Below are positions 52,715 to 62,491 of a DNA stretch of 64,000 nt, piece by piece. Both the position numbers and the translations under genes were made by a program. The DNA comes from an uncultured Erythrobacter sp. (GTDB lineage: Bacteria > Pseudomonadota > Alphaproteobacteria > Sphingomonadales > Sphingomonadaceae). Under the pieces are notes generated by a model. It saw nothing but the letters and a program-made list of their open reading frames with translations. It did not search any database and was not told where the DNA came from. The stretch covers positions 1-64,000 of the forward strand of contig CALBWA010000002.1 in the NCBI GenBank assembly GCA_937969505.1, written 5' to 3'. The first letter of the stretch is position 1, and each line of letters opens with the position of its first letter.

Positions 52715-55700
52715 ATGCCCGAAGCCGCGCTGACCCCTGCCAGGCACTCGCTGAAAAACAGCCCCGCCGAATTCACTCCCAATCCCCCCGCCCCCTTTGT
52801 CGAGCTGGGGGTGACCAGCTGCTTTTCCTTCCTGCGCGGAGCCTCCGATGCCGCAGACCTTGTGATGACCGCTCTGTCCCAGGGCCACCACGCGCTGGGC
52901 ATTGCTGATCTCAACACCATGGCCGGGGTCGTGCGTCTCCATGCCGAGGCAAAAATTGCCCATCTGCGCCCGGTCATCGGATGCCGACTGCATTTGGCAG
53001 AAGGGCACCAATTCCTCGCCTATCCGCAGAACCGCGCAGCCTATGGCCGGCTGTCCACCCTGTTGTCGCAAGGCAAGATGCAGACGCTGGACGGGCAATG
53101 GCAGGACAAGGGTGAATGTCACCTCTCGCTCGACATGCTGACCCGCCAGTGCGGCGATATCCAGCTGATCGCATTGCCGGGTCTGGATCTGGACGGTTTT
53201 GCTGCCTCCTTGCCGCAATTGAGCGCAGCCTTGCCCGGCATGCGCCACATTGCCGCCAGCCATCTGTATCGCGGCGATGACCGCGCGCGGATCAACCGCC
53301 TGGATGCGCTGGCACGCGGGCTTGGCCTGTCGATCCTGGCCACCAATGATGTGCATTATCACGCCCCGGAACGCCGCCCGCTGCAGGATGTGATGACCTG
53401 CATCCGTGAAAAGACCACCATCGCACAGGCCGGTTTTCACCTTCACGCCAATGCCGAACGCCATTTGAAAAGCCCGGCTGAAATGCAGCGCCTGTTTGCC
53501 GACTGGCCCCATGCCATCGCCGCCACGCGCGAAGTGGCCGAGGCTTGCAACTTTTCTCTGGATGAATTGCAGTATGAATATCCGCAGGAAACCGTACCCG
53601 ATGGGCGCGAGCCGCAGGATTATCTGACCCAGATCGCATGGGAGGGGGCAGCAAAGCGGTATCCCCAAGGCATTCCGGACAAGGTGACGGCATTGATAGA
53701 GCGCGAACTGGCGATGATCGGCAAGCTCGACATTGCCCGCTATTTCCTGACCATCAAGGATATCGTCGATTTCGCCCGCAGCTGCGATCCGCCAATCCTG
53801 TGCCAGGGCCGCGGATCAGCCGCCAACAGCGCGGTGTGTTTCTGCCTCGGCATAACTTCGGTCGACCCGTCAGAGGTGGAGCTGTTGTTTGAACGCTTCA
53901 TATCCGAAGAGCGCAAGGAGCCGCCCGATATCGATGTCGATTTCGAGCATGAGCGGCGCGAGGAAGTGATCCAGCATATCTATGCCAAATATGGCCGCCA
54001 ACGGGCCGGCCTGTGCGCCACTGTAATCCATTACCGCCCACGCTCGGCCATTCGCGAAGTTGGCAAGGCAATGGGTCTGTCAGAGGACGTGACCAGTGCC
54101 CTGGCCCGAACGGTATGGGGCAGCTGGGGCAGTTCGGTCGATGACGCCAAAACGCAGGAAGCCGGGCTTGATCTGGGCGACCCCTATCTTCGCCGCGTGA
54201 TTGCTCTGGCTGAACAATTGATCGGCATGCCGCGCCATTTGTCCCAGCATGTCGGCGGCTTCATCCTGACCCGGCGGCCACTGGTCGAAACCGTGCCCAT
54301 CGGCAATGGCGCCATGGCGGATCGCAGTTTCATCGAATGGGACAAGGACGATATCGAGGAGCTGGGCATCATGAAAGTTGATGTTCTGGCGCTGGGCATG
54401 CTGACCTGCATTCGCAAGGCCTTCGATATGATCCACGCGCATTACGGCAAGCGGTACACGCTGGCCAATCTCCCGCGAGAGGATGCTGCGGTCTATGACA
54501 TGTTGTGCCAGGCGGATTCGGTCGGTGTCTTTCAGGTCGAAAGCCGGGCCCAGATGAACATGCTGCCCCGGCTCAAGCCGCGCCGCTATTACGATCTGGT
54601 GATCCAGGTGGCGATTGTGCGGCCCGGACCGATCCAGGGCGATATGGTGCATCCCTATCTCAAGCGCAGATCGGGCCGCGAACGGGCCGAATATCCCTCG
54701 CCCGGATCGCCACATGACCCGGACGAACTGAAGAAAATCCTCTCGCGCACATTGGGCGTTCCCATCTTTCAGGAACAGGCGATGAAGATCGCCATCGTCG
54801 CGGCTGAATTCAGCCCGGCAGAGGCCAACCAGCTGCGCAAGGCCATGGCCACGTTCCGGTCGCGCGGGCTGGTTTCTGCCCATAAGGAGCGGATGGTGGA
54901 ACGCATGACCGGGCGCGGTTACGATCGGGAATTTGCCGCCCGCTGTTTCAGCCAGATCGAGGGGTTTGGCGAATACGGCTTTCCTGAAAGCCATGCCGCC
55001 AGCTTTGCCCATCTGGTCTATGTCTCCAGCTGGATCAAATGCCATTATCCCGATGTCTTTTGCGCCGCCCTGCTCAATTCCCAGCCGATGGGTTTTTACG
55101 CCCCCGCCCAGATCGTGCGCGATGCGCGCGAACATGATGTCGAAGTGCGCCCGCCCGACATCAATTTCAGCGAATGGGACAATGTGCTGGAACCGGGCAA
55201 GCCCGATACATCTGCCGGATCGGATGGTGCAGGCTCAGCCAGTGCAGGCGCGATGAACTGGGCGGTCAGGCTGGGCTTTCGCCAGATCAGCGGATTGCCT
55301 AGTGAAGAGATCGCCCGGCTGCTGCATCACCGCACCATGCCCTATATTGATATAGAGGATTTGCGCATCCGCTCCGGCCTCTCGGTCGCCACGGTGGAAC
55401 GGCTGGCGGCAGCCGATGCGTTTCGCTCGCTCGGGCTGGACCGGCGTCAGGCGCTGTGGGATGCGCGCGCGCTGAAACAGGCCCCCGACCTGCCCCTGTT
55501 CACCTTTGCCGAAGAACGCGACGAGGGTGCCGAGATACCCGTTACCCTGCCCGCCATGCCGGTGTGCGAACATGTCGTGGCCGATTACCAGACGCTCAGA
55601 CTCTCGCTGAAAGCGCATCCGCTGTCGTTCCTGCGCCCCGATTACACAGCGCGCGGCTTTGCCCGGGCAAGCGATCTGGCCGGGCGCACATCGGGGTCAG

Positions 55701-56080
55701 CGGTGAAACTGGCAGGCGTGGTGTTGATCCGCCAGCGGCCCGGCAGTGCCAAGGGTGTGTGCTTCATAACTCTGGAGGATGAAAGCGGGGTGGCCAATCT
55801 GGTGGTGTGGCCCGATGTCATGACCCGTTATCGCAAGGTCATCATGTCAGCCCGCCTGATCGAAGTGCAGGGCCATTTGCAATGCGATCCGGACAGCGGG
55901 GTCATTCATGTGGTGGCGAGCCGATTGGTCGACGCCTCGCGCCAATTGCTCGCCCTGTCCGACGATATGCTGACGGCCGACGTCAGCCGTGCCGATCATG
56001 TCGTCAATCCTTTGCCGGGCGGCACGCACCGTCACCCGCGCGACGTGCAAGTCATTCCGAAATCACGTGATTTTCATTGA
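52715..56080 (+). CDS. dnaE2: Error-prone DNA polymerase DnaE2
   Basis: DnaE2 is the SOS-induced replicative-type polymerase responsible for damage-induced mutagenesis. The 1121-aa protein has the PHP domain (FVELGVTSCFSFLRGAS), the catalytic core with CQGRGSAANSAVCFCLG and the Asp pair in PPDIDVDFEHERREEV, the helix-hairpin-helix region, an OB fold near the end, and the conserved terminal tail PKSRDFH. It begins three bases after imuB. The gene is complete. Family role known; action here inferred from the LexA box. Confidence 0.96.
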   Translation: MPEAALTPARHSLKNSPAEFTPNPPAPFVELGVTSCFSFLRGASDAADLVMTALSQGHHALGIADLNTMAGVVRLHAEAKIAHLRPVIGCRLHLAEGHQFLAYPQNRAAYGRLSTLLSQGKMQTLDGQWQDKGECHLSLDMLTRQCGDIQLIALPGLDLDGFAASLPQLSAALPGMRHIAASHLYRGDDRARINRLDALARGLGLSILATNDVHYHAPERRPLQDVMTCIREKTTIAQAGFHLHANAERHLKSPAEMQRLFADWPHAIAATREVAEACNFSLDELQYEYPQETVPDGREPQDYLTQIAWEGAAKRYPQGIPDKVTALIERELAMIGKLDIARYFLTIKDIVDFARSCDPPILCQGRGSAANSAVCFCLGITSVDPSEVELLFERFISEERKEPPDIDVDFEHERREEVIQHIYAKYGRQRAGLCATVIHYRPRSAIREVGKAMGLSEDVTSALARTVWGSWGSSVDDAKTQEAGLDLGDPYLRRVIALAEQLIGMPRHLSQHVGGFILTRRPLVETVPIGNGAMADRSFIEWDKDDIEELGIMKVDVLALGMLTCIRKAFDMIHAHYGKRYTLANLPREDAAVYDMLCQADSVGVFQVESRAQMNMLPRLKPRRYYDLVIQVAIVRPGPIQGDMVHPYLKRRSGRERAEYPSPGSPHDPDELKKILSRTLGVPIFQEQAMKIAIVAAEFSPAEANQLRKAMATFRSRGLVSAHKERMVERMTGRGYDREFAARCFSQIEGFGEYGFPESHAASFAHLVYVSSWIKCHYPDVFCAALLNSQPMGFYAPAQIVRDAREHDVEVRPPDINFSEWDNVLEPGKPDTSAGSDGAGSASAGAMNWAVRLGFRQISGLPSEEIARLLHHRTMPYIDIEDLRIRSGLSVATVERLAAADAFRSLGLDRRQALWDARALKQAPDLPLFTFAEERDEGAEIPVTLPAMPVCEHVVADYQTLRLSLKAHPLSFLRPDYTARGFARASDLAGRTSGSAVKLAGVVLIRQRPGSAKGVCFITLEDESGVANLVVWPDVMTRYRKVIMSARLIEVQGHLQCDPDSGVIHVVASRLVDASRQLLALSDDMLTADVSRADHVVNPLPGGTHRHPRDVQVIPKSRDFH

Positions 56081-56107
56081 GGGCAGCGCCGGTCACGCTG
56101 CCCTCAA
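56077..56107. terminator. Stem-loop between convergent dnaE2 and kdgK
   Basis: A perfect 12-base stem (TTGAGGGCAGCG at 56077-56088 and its complement at 56096-56107) with a seven-base loop overlaps the dnaE2 stop. It sits where transcripts from both sides meet. No T-run follows on either strand, so it is an intrinsic terminator only in part. Confidence 0.6.
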
Positions 56108-56122
56108 TCAAATCTCTGCAGA

Positions 56123-57154
56123 TCAGCGCTGGACGCGGCCAGAGCCGTCGCCGCTCATCAGCTTTTCAACCTCGGGCACGGTGACCCGGTTGAAATCGCC
56201 CATGATCGTGTGCTTCAGCGCGCTGGCAGCAACGGCAAATTCCAGGCTCTGCTGGCGATCTTCATAAGCGTTGAGGCCATAGATCAGGGCCGAGGCAAAG
56301 CTGTCACCACCGCCGACACGGTCAACGATATCGGTCAGCTCGTACTTCTTCGACAGCATGAAACCATCGTCGCGGGTGCGCAGGCAGGCCGACCAATTGT
56401 TGCGGTCCGCGCTCAGGCTTTCGCGCAGCGTGATCGCGATGGTGTGCATGTCGGGATAAATGTCGAGGACCTTCTGGCCCAATGCTTCATACTTCGCCGT
56501 GTCCAGCTCACCCGATTCCACATCGACATCAACCGTGATGTCGAGCGACTTCTGGCAGTCTTCTTCATTGGCGATGCCAACGTCGACATATTTGACCAGT
56601 TCGCGCATCACTTCGGGTGCGCTCTTGCCGTATTTCCACAGCTTGCCGCGGAAGTTGAAGTCGCACGAAACGGTGACGCCGGCTTCCTTGGCCGCCTTCA
56701 CACAGGCCATCGACAATTCTGCCGCCGATGGGCTGAGCGCAGGGGTGATGCCGGTGATGTGCAACCATTTGACACCATTGAAAATCGTCGGCCAGTCAAA
56801 CTCGTCCATCCCCGCATTGCAGATCGAGGAATTGGCCCGGTCATAGACAACCTTTGATGGCCGCTGATTGGATCCGGTTTCCAGGAAATAGATCCCCACG
56901 CGGTCTCCCGAGCGGCTGATGTGCGCGGTGTCGACGCCGAACTTGCGCAATTCCATGATGGCGTTCTCGCCGATGTCATTGTCCGGCAGGGCCGAGACAA
57001 AACCGACATCGAGGCCATAGTTGGACAGAGCCACCGCCACATTGGCCTCGCCACCCCCAAAAGTCGCTTCAAAGGCGGGTGACTGGAAGAACCGTTCATG
57101 CCCGGGCGTTTTGAGCCGCAGCATGATTTCACCGAAAGAAAGAAAGTCTGCCAT
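56123..57154 (-). CDS. kdgK: 2-keto-3-deoxygluconate kinase (PfkB family)
   Basis: KdgK phosphorylates 2-keto-3-deoxygluconate to KDPG in hexuronate and alginate breakdown. The 343-aa PfkB-fold protein starts [19 protein letters not shown] and has the catalytic Asp in [13 protein letters not shown]. The [15 protein letters not shown] substrate-binding stretch matches KDG kinases. It sits with eda and an SDR gene on the minus strand, which supports the pathway. Confidence 0.94.
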   Translation of the reverse strand: MADFLSFGEIMLRLKTPGHERFFQSPAFEATFGGGEANVAVALSNYGLDVGFVSALPDNDIGENAIMELRKFGVDTAHISRSGDRVGIYFLETGSNQRPSKVVYDRANSSICNAGMDEFDWPTIFNGVKWLHITGITPALSPSAAELSMACVKAAKEAGVTVSCDFNFRGKLWKYGKSAPEVMRELVKYVDVGIANEEDCQKSLDITVDVDVESGELDTAKYEALGQKVLDIYPDMHTIAITLRESLSADRNNWSACLRTRDDGFMLSKKYELTDIVDRVGGGDSFASALIYGLNAYEDRQQSLEFAVAASALKHTIMGDFNRVTVPEVEKLMSGDGSGRVQR

Positions 57155-57164
57155 TTTCGTTGTC

Positions 57165-57806
57165 CTATGCGCGAGCGGACTTGGCGATATCCACCGCCTC
57201 GCTCGCCAGTTGTGTGATTTGTGAATAGTCTCCAGCCTCGACCGCTGCCGCCGGGGTCAGCCAGCTGCCACCGCATGCCAACACGCTGGGCAAGGCGAGA
57301 AATTCAGCCAGATTACCCGCTGAAACGCCGCCGGTCGGCATGAAACGCATCTCGCGGAAAACCGAACCCAGCGCCTTAAGCATTGGCACACCACCGGCCA
57401 GGCTGGCGGGGAAGAACTTCACTTCACGCAGTCCCATGGCATAGGCGCGCTGCACTTCGCCCGCGGTCATGGTGCCGGGATAAATCGGAACATCCTTGCC
57501 GAGACAATATGTCACAATCTCGTCGACCAGGCCGGGGCAGACAATGAATTGCGCGCCGCTGTCGAGGACCGATTTGCACTGGTCCAGCGTCAGGACAGTG
57601 CCCGCACCCACCAACAGGCCTTCTGTCTGCTGGATGATAGCTTCCATGCCCTTCTGCGCGTCATCGCTGCGCATGACCACTTCGATCACGCTCAGCCCAC
57701 CTTGCGACAGGGCATTGGCCGTGGCCACCGCTCGACCGGCGTCATTTTCGCCGATCAGGGGCACCACAGGCGCGTTTGACAATCGGTTCGACAATTCGTC
57801 TTTCAT
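57165..57806 (-). CDS. eda: KDPG aldolase (2-dehydro-3-deoxyphosphogluconate aldolase)
   Basis: Eda splits KDPG into pyruvate and glyceraldehyde 3-phosphate. The 213-aa TIM-barrel protein has the Schiff-base Lys in [10 protein letters not shown], the Glu in SVIEVVMRS, and the phosphate-binding [11 protein letters not shown] and LACGGSWL. It is ten bases upstream of kdgK, forming the last two steps from KDG. Confidence 0.95.
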   Translation of the reverse strand: MKDELSNRLSNAPVVPLIGENDAGRAVATANALSQGGLSVIEVVMRSDDAQKGMEAIIQQTEGLLVGAGTVLTLDQCKSVLDSGAQFIVCPGLVDEIVTYCLGKDVPIYPGTMTAGEVQRAYAMGLREVKFFPASLAGGVPMLKALGSVFREMRFMPTGGVSAGNLAEFLALPSVLACGGSWLTPAAAVEAGDYSQITQLASEAVDIAKSARA

Positions 57807-57829
57807 AGCATTCCTCGAAAAATCCCCGG

Positions 57830-58582
57830 TCAGGAGAAGACGAGCCCTCCATTGATGTCAATATTGGCACCGGTGATGAAGGACGCTTCTTCCGACGCAA
57901 GATAAGCGACCAGGTTGGCTGTTTCCTCGGCACGTCCCTGACGTCGCAGCGGAGTGGAATTGGCGACATTCTCGCGGGCAGCATCGGGGGTAAACGTGTC
58001 ATGGAAAGTCGTGGCGATCATGCCAGGGCACAGTGCGTTGACCCGGATCCCTTTGGGGCCCAGTTCCTTGGCCATGCCGCGTGTCATGGTCATCACAGCG
58101 CCCTTGGAGGTGGCATAGGCAATCGCGCCGCCGCCGCCGCCATCGCGACCAGCCAGCGATGCCAGATTAACGATCGCGCTGCCTTCGCCCATATGCGGCA
58201 CAGCGGCCTTGCTGACGAGGAAGGCCGACGTCAGATTGAGCTGCATGACGAAGTTGAAAAACTCCTCATCCATCTCTTCCAGCGTCTTGCGTGCAACCAT
58301 ACCACCGGCATTGTTGACCAGAATGTCGATCTTGCCACCAAAGGCATCGGTCGCCGCCTTGATCAACGCATCGACATCGGCAGGCTTGGTCACATCGGCC
58401 TTCACCTTGATCCCTTTGCCACCTGCAGCTTCAACCGCAGCTACGGTTGCATCGGCATCAGCTTCATTGCTGTTGTAATTGACGACGACGCTGGCGCCCT
58501 CGCTTGCCAGTTTCACACATGTTGCCCGGCCGATATCCCGGCTGCCTCCAGTGACGACTGCAACTTTACCTGCAAAATTCAT
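57830..58582 (-). CDS. SDR oxidoreductase of the uronate cluster (possible DEH reductase)
   Basis: A 250-aa short-chain dehydrogenase with the cofactor loop GGSRDIGRA, the NNAGG and active-site NLASLAG (Ser) and YATSKGA (Tyr, Lys) motifs. Beside kdgK and eda, the likely role is reduction of the 4-deoxy-hexoseulose uronate (DEH) from alginate or pectin to KDG, but a KduD-like function cannot be excluded. It precedes eda by 23 bases. An operon with eda and kdgK is likely. Confidence 0.87.
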   Translation of the reverse strand: MNFAGKVAVVTGGSRDIGRATCVKLASEGASVVVNYNSNEADADATVAAVEAAGGKGIKVKADVTKPADVDALIKAATDAFGGKIDILVNNAGGMVARKTLEEMDEEFFNFVMQLNLTSAFLVSKAAVPHMGEGSAIVNLASLAGRDGGGGGAIAYATSKGAVMTMTRGMAKELGPKGIRVNALCPGMIATTFHDTFTPDAARENVANSTPLRRQGRAEETANLVAYLASEEASFITGANIDINGGLVFS

Positions 58583-58615
58583 TTCAAATTTTCCTGTCTG
58601 ATGCTCTGAACGGAT

Positions 58616-59140
58616 TTAAGCCGCTTTGGGTTTGAGAGGTTTGATTTCCGGACACAGGATCAGGATCGACAATACCGTCATGATCGCCAATCCTGCGCCA
58701 ACAATAAAGGCTGGCGCATAGCTATTCACTGTGATGACCGGGATAAGGAAGTTGAGCAGGACCACCGCCAGCTTGGCCGCAGTGCCGGCAAAACCGGCCA
58801 GTGTGCCAACCGACTTGCCGCTGTAGAAGTCGCTCGGCAGGGTCTGGATATTGCCGACAGCAGTTTGAAATCCGAACAGGATGACCGCCATTAGCAGAAC
58901 CGCGAACAAGGGCGTACTGGCCTGCGTAGTGGCCAGCAACGATCCCAGCATGATGGCCCCGCCAAGGGTGATCACGGTCTTGCGCGTTCTATTGACAGTC
59001 CATCCCGCCTTGATGAATCCACCGGCAAGCAAACCGCCGAACCACGCGCCGAACATCGCCCCGACGTAGGGAATCCAGGCATAGACAGCGATTTCTTCGA
59101 CACCGAAACCGTATGTCTTGAACAGATAGATCGGCAACCA
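58616..59140 (-). pseudogene. MFS hexuronate-type transporter, C-terminal half only (truncated)
   Basis: Only about 174 C-terminal residues of an MFS transporter remain, with about five membrane segments, including YVGAMFGAWFGGLLAGGFIKAGW and TLPSDFYSGKSVGTLAGFAGTAAKL, typical of ExuT-like uronate carriers. The frame begins abruptly at WLPIYLFKTYGF (near 59140) without a start codon or ribosome site, fused to TonB-receptor sequence. The 5' half has been deleted. Its position before the SDR gene suggests it once fed the KDG pathway. Confidence 0.85.
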
Positions 59141-59821
59141 GGTTCACCCGTGGCAGGAATTCCTGATAGTTGCCGGTCTCCCCCAGCGGAGTGATGGTCT
59201 GGACACCGCCCACCGACGATACGCCATTGCTGCGTGAAGTGATGGTGGTGCTGACCCAGCTCAAGCCGACATTACCGCGCAAATTACACTCTCGAAATTT
59301 AGCTGACCATAGATTGCGTGCGTTTCCCCGTCGACCGAGAAAGAGCCCGAAAAGTCCTGCGTCAGATCGCCCAGCAGGCGGTCTCCATCGGCAATCTCGT
59401 CCTGACCGCCACCGGCACTTACGCCGGATCCCTGCACACGCGTGCTTTCCTGACGGCGGGTCTGGTCGTTATAAATTCCATCGAAATACAGTTTAATGTT
59501 TTCGTTCGGAGCCCATTCCAGCGTCCCGGCGATATTGATTGTTTCAAAGAGGGCATTTTCCTGTTCCTGATTGAGGAACTGAATACCCTCAACCAAGCTA
59601 TCGGCATTGCGCTGTTCATTGAGCGCGCTGGCAAGTGAGCTGCGAATGCCTGTGACAATAATGGCTTCGCCCTCGGTCTCGGTTGCTCCTTCGGTGGCTG
59701 AATCCTGAGCCATTGCAGAAGCGGGTAGTGCCAGAGCAGCAAGGCCGGCCCCGGTCATCAACTTGGTAAAGATGTTCGGATTGCGCACGGCCTCGCGGCC
59801 GCCAGAGGCGTAATTAGGCAT
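59141..59821 (-). pseudogene. TonB-dependent receptor remnant with several internal deletions
   Basis: The 5' end is intact: a basic start at ATG 59821, a signal peptide (GLAALALPASAMA) and the plug start EGEAIIVTGIRSSLASALNEQ. Then the plug breaks off at SLVEGI near 59582 and joins in frame to barrel sequence (FLNQEQENALFETINIAGTLEWAP). A second join lies near 59400 (before DRLLGDLTQDF), a frameshift follows after GQLNFES near 59288, and the shifted frame (RGNVGLSWV...EFLPRVNLVA) runs into the MFS fragment near 59140. A normal receptor is about 900 residues; about 215 are represented. Non-functional. Confidence 0.85.
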
Positions 59822-59936
59822 TCGGTCCCCTGCCACGGGTTTGTCGCGATGCCTGCTGCCCTGTCTCGAAAACCGCCTTGCACTGGGGGCCGTGCTCGGC
59901 CAACGACGATGTATGGTTCAGCCCACCCGATCCGAA

Positions 59937-60533
59937 ATGACCGCGCCACTTCTTGTACTTTTTGCGCGCTATCCCGTCGCAGGTGAGTGTAAAACGCGCC
60001 TTATTCCGGCTGTTGGCGAACAAGGAGCAGCGAATATCCACAGGATTCTTGCAGAGAGGACGACGGCTCTACTGCTGGATTCGCAATGCCGGGTCACGGT
60101 GGCCACCACGGGTGCATCTCATAATGACTTTGCCAATTGGCTGGGCGACAGGCCGATGCTGGTGGAGCAGGGGCAGGGCGATCTTACCGATCGGCTTTTG
60201 CCTTTTGCCGCTCAGGCCCCGGTTATCCTGTTCGGTGCCGATACACCCGATCTTGCCCGGCACCATGTCGAGGCCGCGATTGCCGGGCTTCGCGATCACG
60301 ATGTCGTGATCGGACCTGCCGAGGATGGTGGTTATTACCTGATCGGATTGGCCCACCCGATGCCGCAATTGTTCACCGCCATGCCATGGAGCACTGACCA
60401 GGTCCTGCCCGAAACATTGCGGCGACTTGACCAGGATGGCATTGCGCCATTGCTGCTGGAAACACTGTCCGATTGCGACCGGCCAGAGGATCTGGCCCGC
60501 TGGCCGCAACTCGCTGAACTGGCGCAAGCATGA
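59937..60533 (+). CDS. TIGR04282-type glycosyltransferase (DUF2064), arsenosugar cluster
   Basis: A 198-aa protein of the DUF2064/TIGR04282 family (nucleotidyl/glycosyl transferase-like). The patterns LLVLFARYPVAGECKTRL, VILFGADTPDLARHH and GPAEDGGYYLIGL are typical. These proteins occur with TIGR04283 and ArsM in arsenosugar gene clusters, where sugar transfer or activation is presumed. Start at ATG 59937 is preferred by family length; an ATG at 59913 is in frame. It overlaps the next gene by four bases. Confidence 0.88.
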   Translation: MTAPLLVLFARYPVAGECKTRLIPAVGEQGAANIHRILAERTTALLLDSQCRVTVATTGASHNDFANWLGDRPMLVEQGQGDLTDRLLPFAAQAPVILFGADTPDLARHHVEAAIAGLRDHDVVIGPAEDGGYYLIGLAHPMPQLFTAMPWSTDQVLPETLRRLDQDGIAPLLLETLSDCDRPEDLARWPQLAELAQA

Positions 60534-61258
60534 CACCAGTCAGCTTTGTCCTTCCCACGTTCAATGAAGAGGCAGCGCTTCCGGCAACACTTGCCGCACT
60601 CGCCAGGCTGGATCCTCCCGCGGCCGAGGTCATTCTTGTCGACGGCGCCAGCACCGATAAAACCTGCACCATTGCAGAGGCAGCGGGCATTCGGATTGTC
60701 CATGCTCCGCGCAAGGGCCGCGGATCACAGATAAATCATGGCGTGCGCGCAGCATCGTCGCAGCTGGTGTGCATTGTCCATGCCGATACTGCCCTGCCCC
60801 GCGATGCGGTCGCAGTGATCCGGACAACCATGGCAGACCCGCGCACTGTGCTGGCCAGTTTCTTGCCCCGTGTCACCGGACAGGGCGGCACACGTTGGGG
60901 GTCCACGCTACACAATTGGGCCAAGACCTGGTACATTCCTCTGCTCGCCATGCCGGGGCGCTTTTTCCGTGGGGCGCGCCTGCTTTACGGTGACCACGCC
61001 ATGTTTTTCCGCCGCGCAGAGTTTCTTGCCGTTGGCGGGTGTGACGAGGATGCCGACATCATGGAAGAGGCCGGATTGTGCCTCAAATTCTGCGAATTGG
61101 GCAGGACTTGCCTGGTGCACCGCTGGGTTCGCACGTCAGACCGCAGGATCGCAGCGCTTGGCCGGTGGCGGGCCAATTGGCTTTATTTCAAGGTCGGGAT
61201 GCTGTGGGCATTGGGCAAGCGACGCAATCTTGCCGATCACTACCCCGATATTCGTTAG
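60530..61258 (+). CDS. TIGR04283-type family 2 glycosyltransferase, arsenosugar cluster
   Basis: A 242-aa GT2-fold protein: VSFVLPTFNEEAALPATL at the N-terminus, the nucleotide-binding VDGASTDKT, and HADTALP as the DxD equivalent. The GDHAMFFRRAEFLAVGG segment and the C-terminal block match the TIGR04283 subfamily that accompanies arsenosugar genes. Overlaps the previous gene (ATGA); convergent with arsM, 48 bp apart. Confidence 0.88.
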   Translation: MTPVSFVLPTFNEEAALPATLAALARLDPPAAEVILVDGASTDKTCTIAEAAGIRIVHAPRKGRGSQINHGVRAASSQLVCIVHADTALPRDAVAVIRTTMADPRTVLASFLPRVTGQGGTRWGSTLHNWAKTWYIPLLAMPGRFFRGARLLYGDHAMFFRRAEFLAVGGCDEDADIMEEAGLCLKFCELGRTCLVHRWVRTSDRRIAALGRWRANWLYFKVGMLWALGKRRNLADHYPDIR

Positions 61259-61306
61259 TCACCCACAGGACGCTGCCACAGCGGGCAGCGCCCCCTTGCC
61301 TCCCGT

Positions 61307-62362
61307 TCAGCAACACGCCGCCGGCTCGGCTTCAGCCGAATTGTCGGTGGCCCCGAACGGAGAGCTTGCCCCGCATCCTTCGAAAACGCCGAAATGCTGA
61401 TCAAAATTGCCGATAAATTCGAAATGATCGGCAAAGCGCGTGTCGCGCAGCATCATCCAGGAATTGCCGCACACCGGAAAGACCCGGCCCTTCTCGATCA
61501 CGTGCCCCTGATCGAGCGTGAACACACGGTCTTCCCCGACAATGCCACCGCGATAGATTACGGCCTGGCCATAATCTTCGCATTCAGGCTCAAGCGCTTC
61601 GAGCTTGAACAGGCGATAGGTGGCTGAAATGAAATTGATCCCGTCCAGCTTTGCGGCAATGGCAGCATCGCCAATGCCCAGCGGGCGATGTTTGACCAGT
61701 CGCGGATCGGCAAAGCCCGATGCCTTGGCCTGGGCATGGAAATCGCCCCAATAAAGCGCACCAGACAGGCATTCGCCATGCAGAACCGGGTCTTCAAGCA
61801 AATGCGCTGGCACGCGTCGGTCGCAATAAACATCGCTGAAATACAGCTCGCCACCAGGCTTCAGCAATTCGAAAGCGGCCTTAAACACAGCGGCCTTGTC
61901 GGCGACCAGATTGATCACGCAATTGGATACGATGATATCGAAACTGCCCGGCTCCAGGCCGAGCTCGTCCAGCCGCTCGATATCGCCTTCGACAAAGCGG
62001 ACATTGCCCTTGTCATAGCCGAATTGTTCGCGGTGCCATTCCCGGTATTCATTGGCCACAGCCAATTGTTGCGGGGTCGCATCGACACCGACAATTTCTC
62101 CCTCTGGGCCAACCAATTGTGCCAGAATGTAGGCGTCCTGTCCCGATCCCGATCCCAGATCGAGGATACGTGCACCCTCGATTGCGGCAGGCGCGACCAG
62201 GCCGCATCCGTAATAGCGGGCCTTTACCTCCGGGTGGACCTTGGCCATGGCCTGCATGATGTGCGGCGCGGGCATGTCGGCCATTGTGCATGCGTCGGTT
62301 TTCAAATCGACCGAGCCCTGAAGGACCTCGCCGTAATATTCCTGGGAATTTTGTAGGTTCAT
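61307..62362 (-). CDS. arsM: Arsenite methyltransferase, ArsM-like (arsenosugar type)
   Basis: ArsM methylates trivalent arsenic with S-adenosylmethionine. The 351-aa protein has the SAM motif LDLGSGSGQD at about 68-77 and arsenic-binding cysteine candidates Cys25, Cys148 (in SNCVINL) and Cys198 (in GECLSGALYW), in the usual order. The VHPEVKARYYGCGL block is a family hallmark. An additional C-terminal part (about 270-351) ends in a Cys pair. Divergent from the radical SAM gene over 129 bp. Role in arsenosugar synthesis is inferred from its neighbours. Confidence 0.92.
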   Translation of the reverse strand: MNLQNSQEYYGEVLQGSVDLKTDACTMADMPAPHIMQAMAKVHPEVKARYYGCGLVAPAAIEGARILDLGSGSGQDAYILAQLVGPEGEIVGVDATPQQLAVANEYREWHREQFGYDKGNVRFVEGDIERLDELGLEPGSFDIIVSNCVINLVADKAAVFKAAFELLKPGGELYFSDVYCDRRVPAHLLEDPVLHGECLSGALYWGDFHAQAKASGFADPRLVKHRPLGIGDAAIAAKLDGINFISATYRLFKLEALEPECEDYGQAVIYRGGIVGEDRVFTLDQGHVIEKGRVFPVCGNSWMMLRDTRFADHFEFIGNFDQHFGVFEGCGASSPFGATDNSAEAEPAACC

Positions 62363-62491
62363 GCGTCTTCCATCAAATTTCTGTTGCGCTGCCCGTGATC
62401 ATTCGACAGCAAGCCTTTGCGGGTTACAGATTGTTTGCCCGCGTTCCAAGTGCCTGTAACCGCAATTGTAGATGGACCGAATAACACAATT

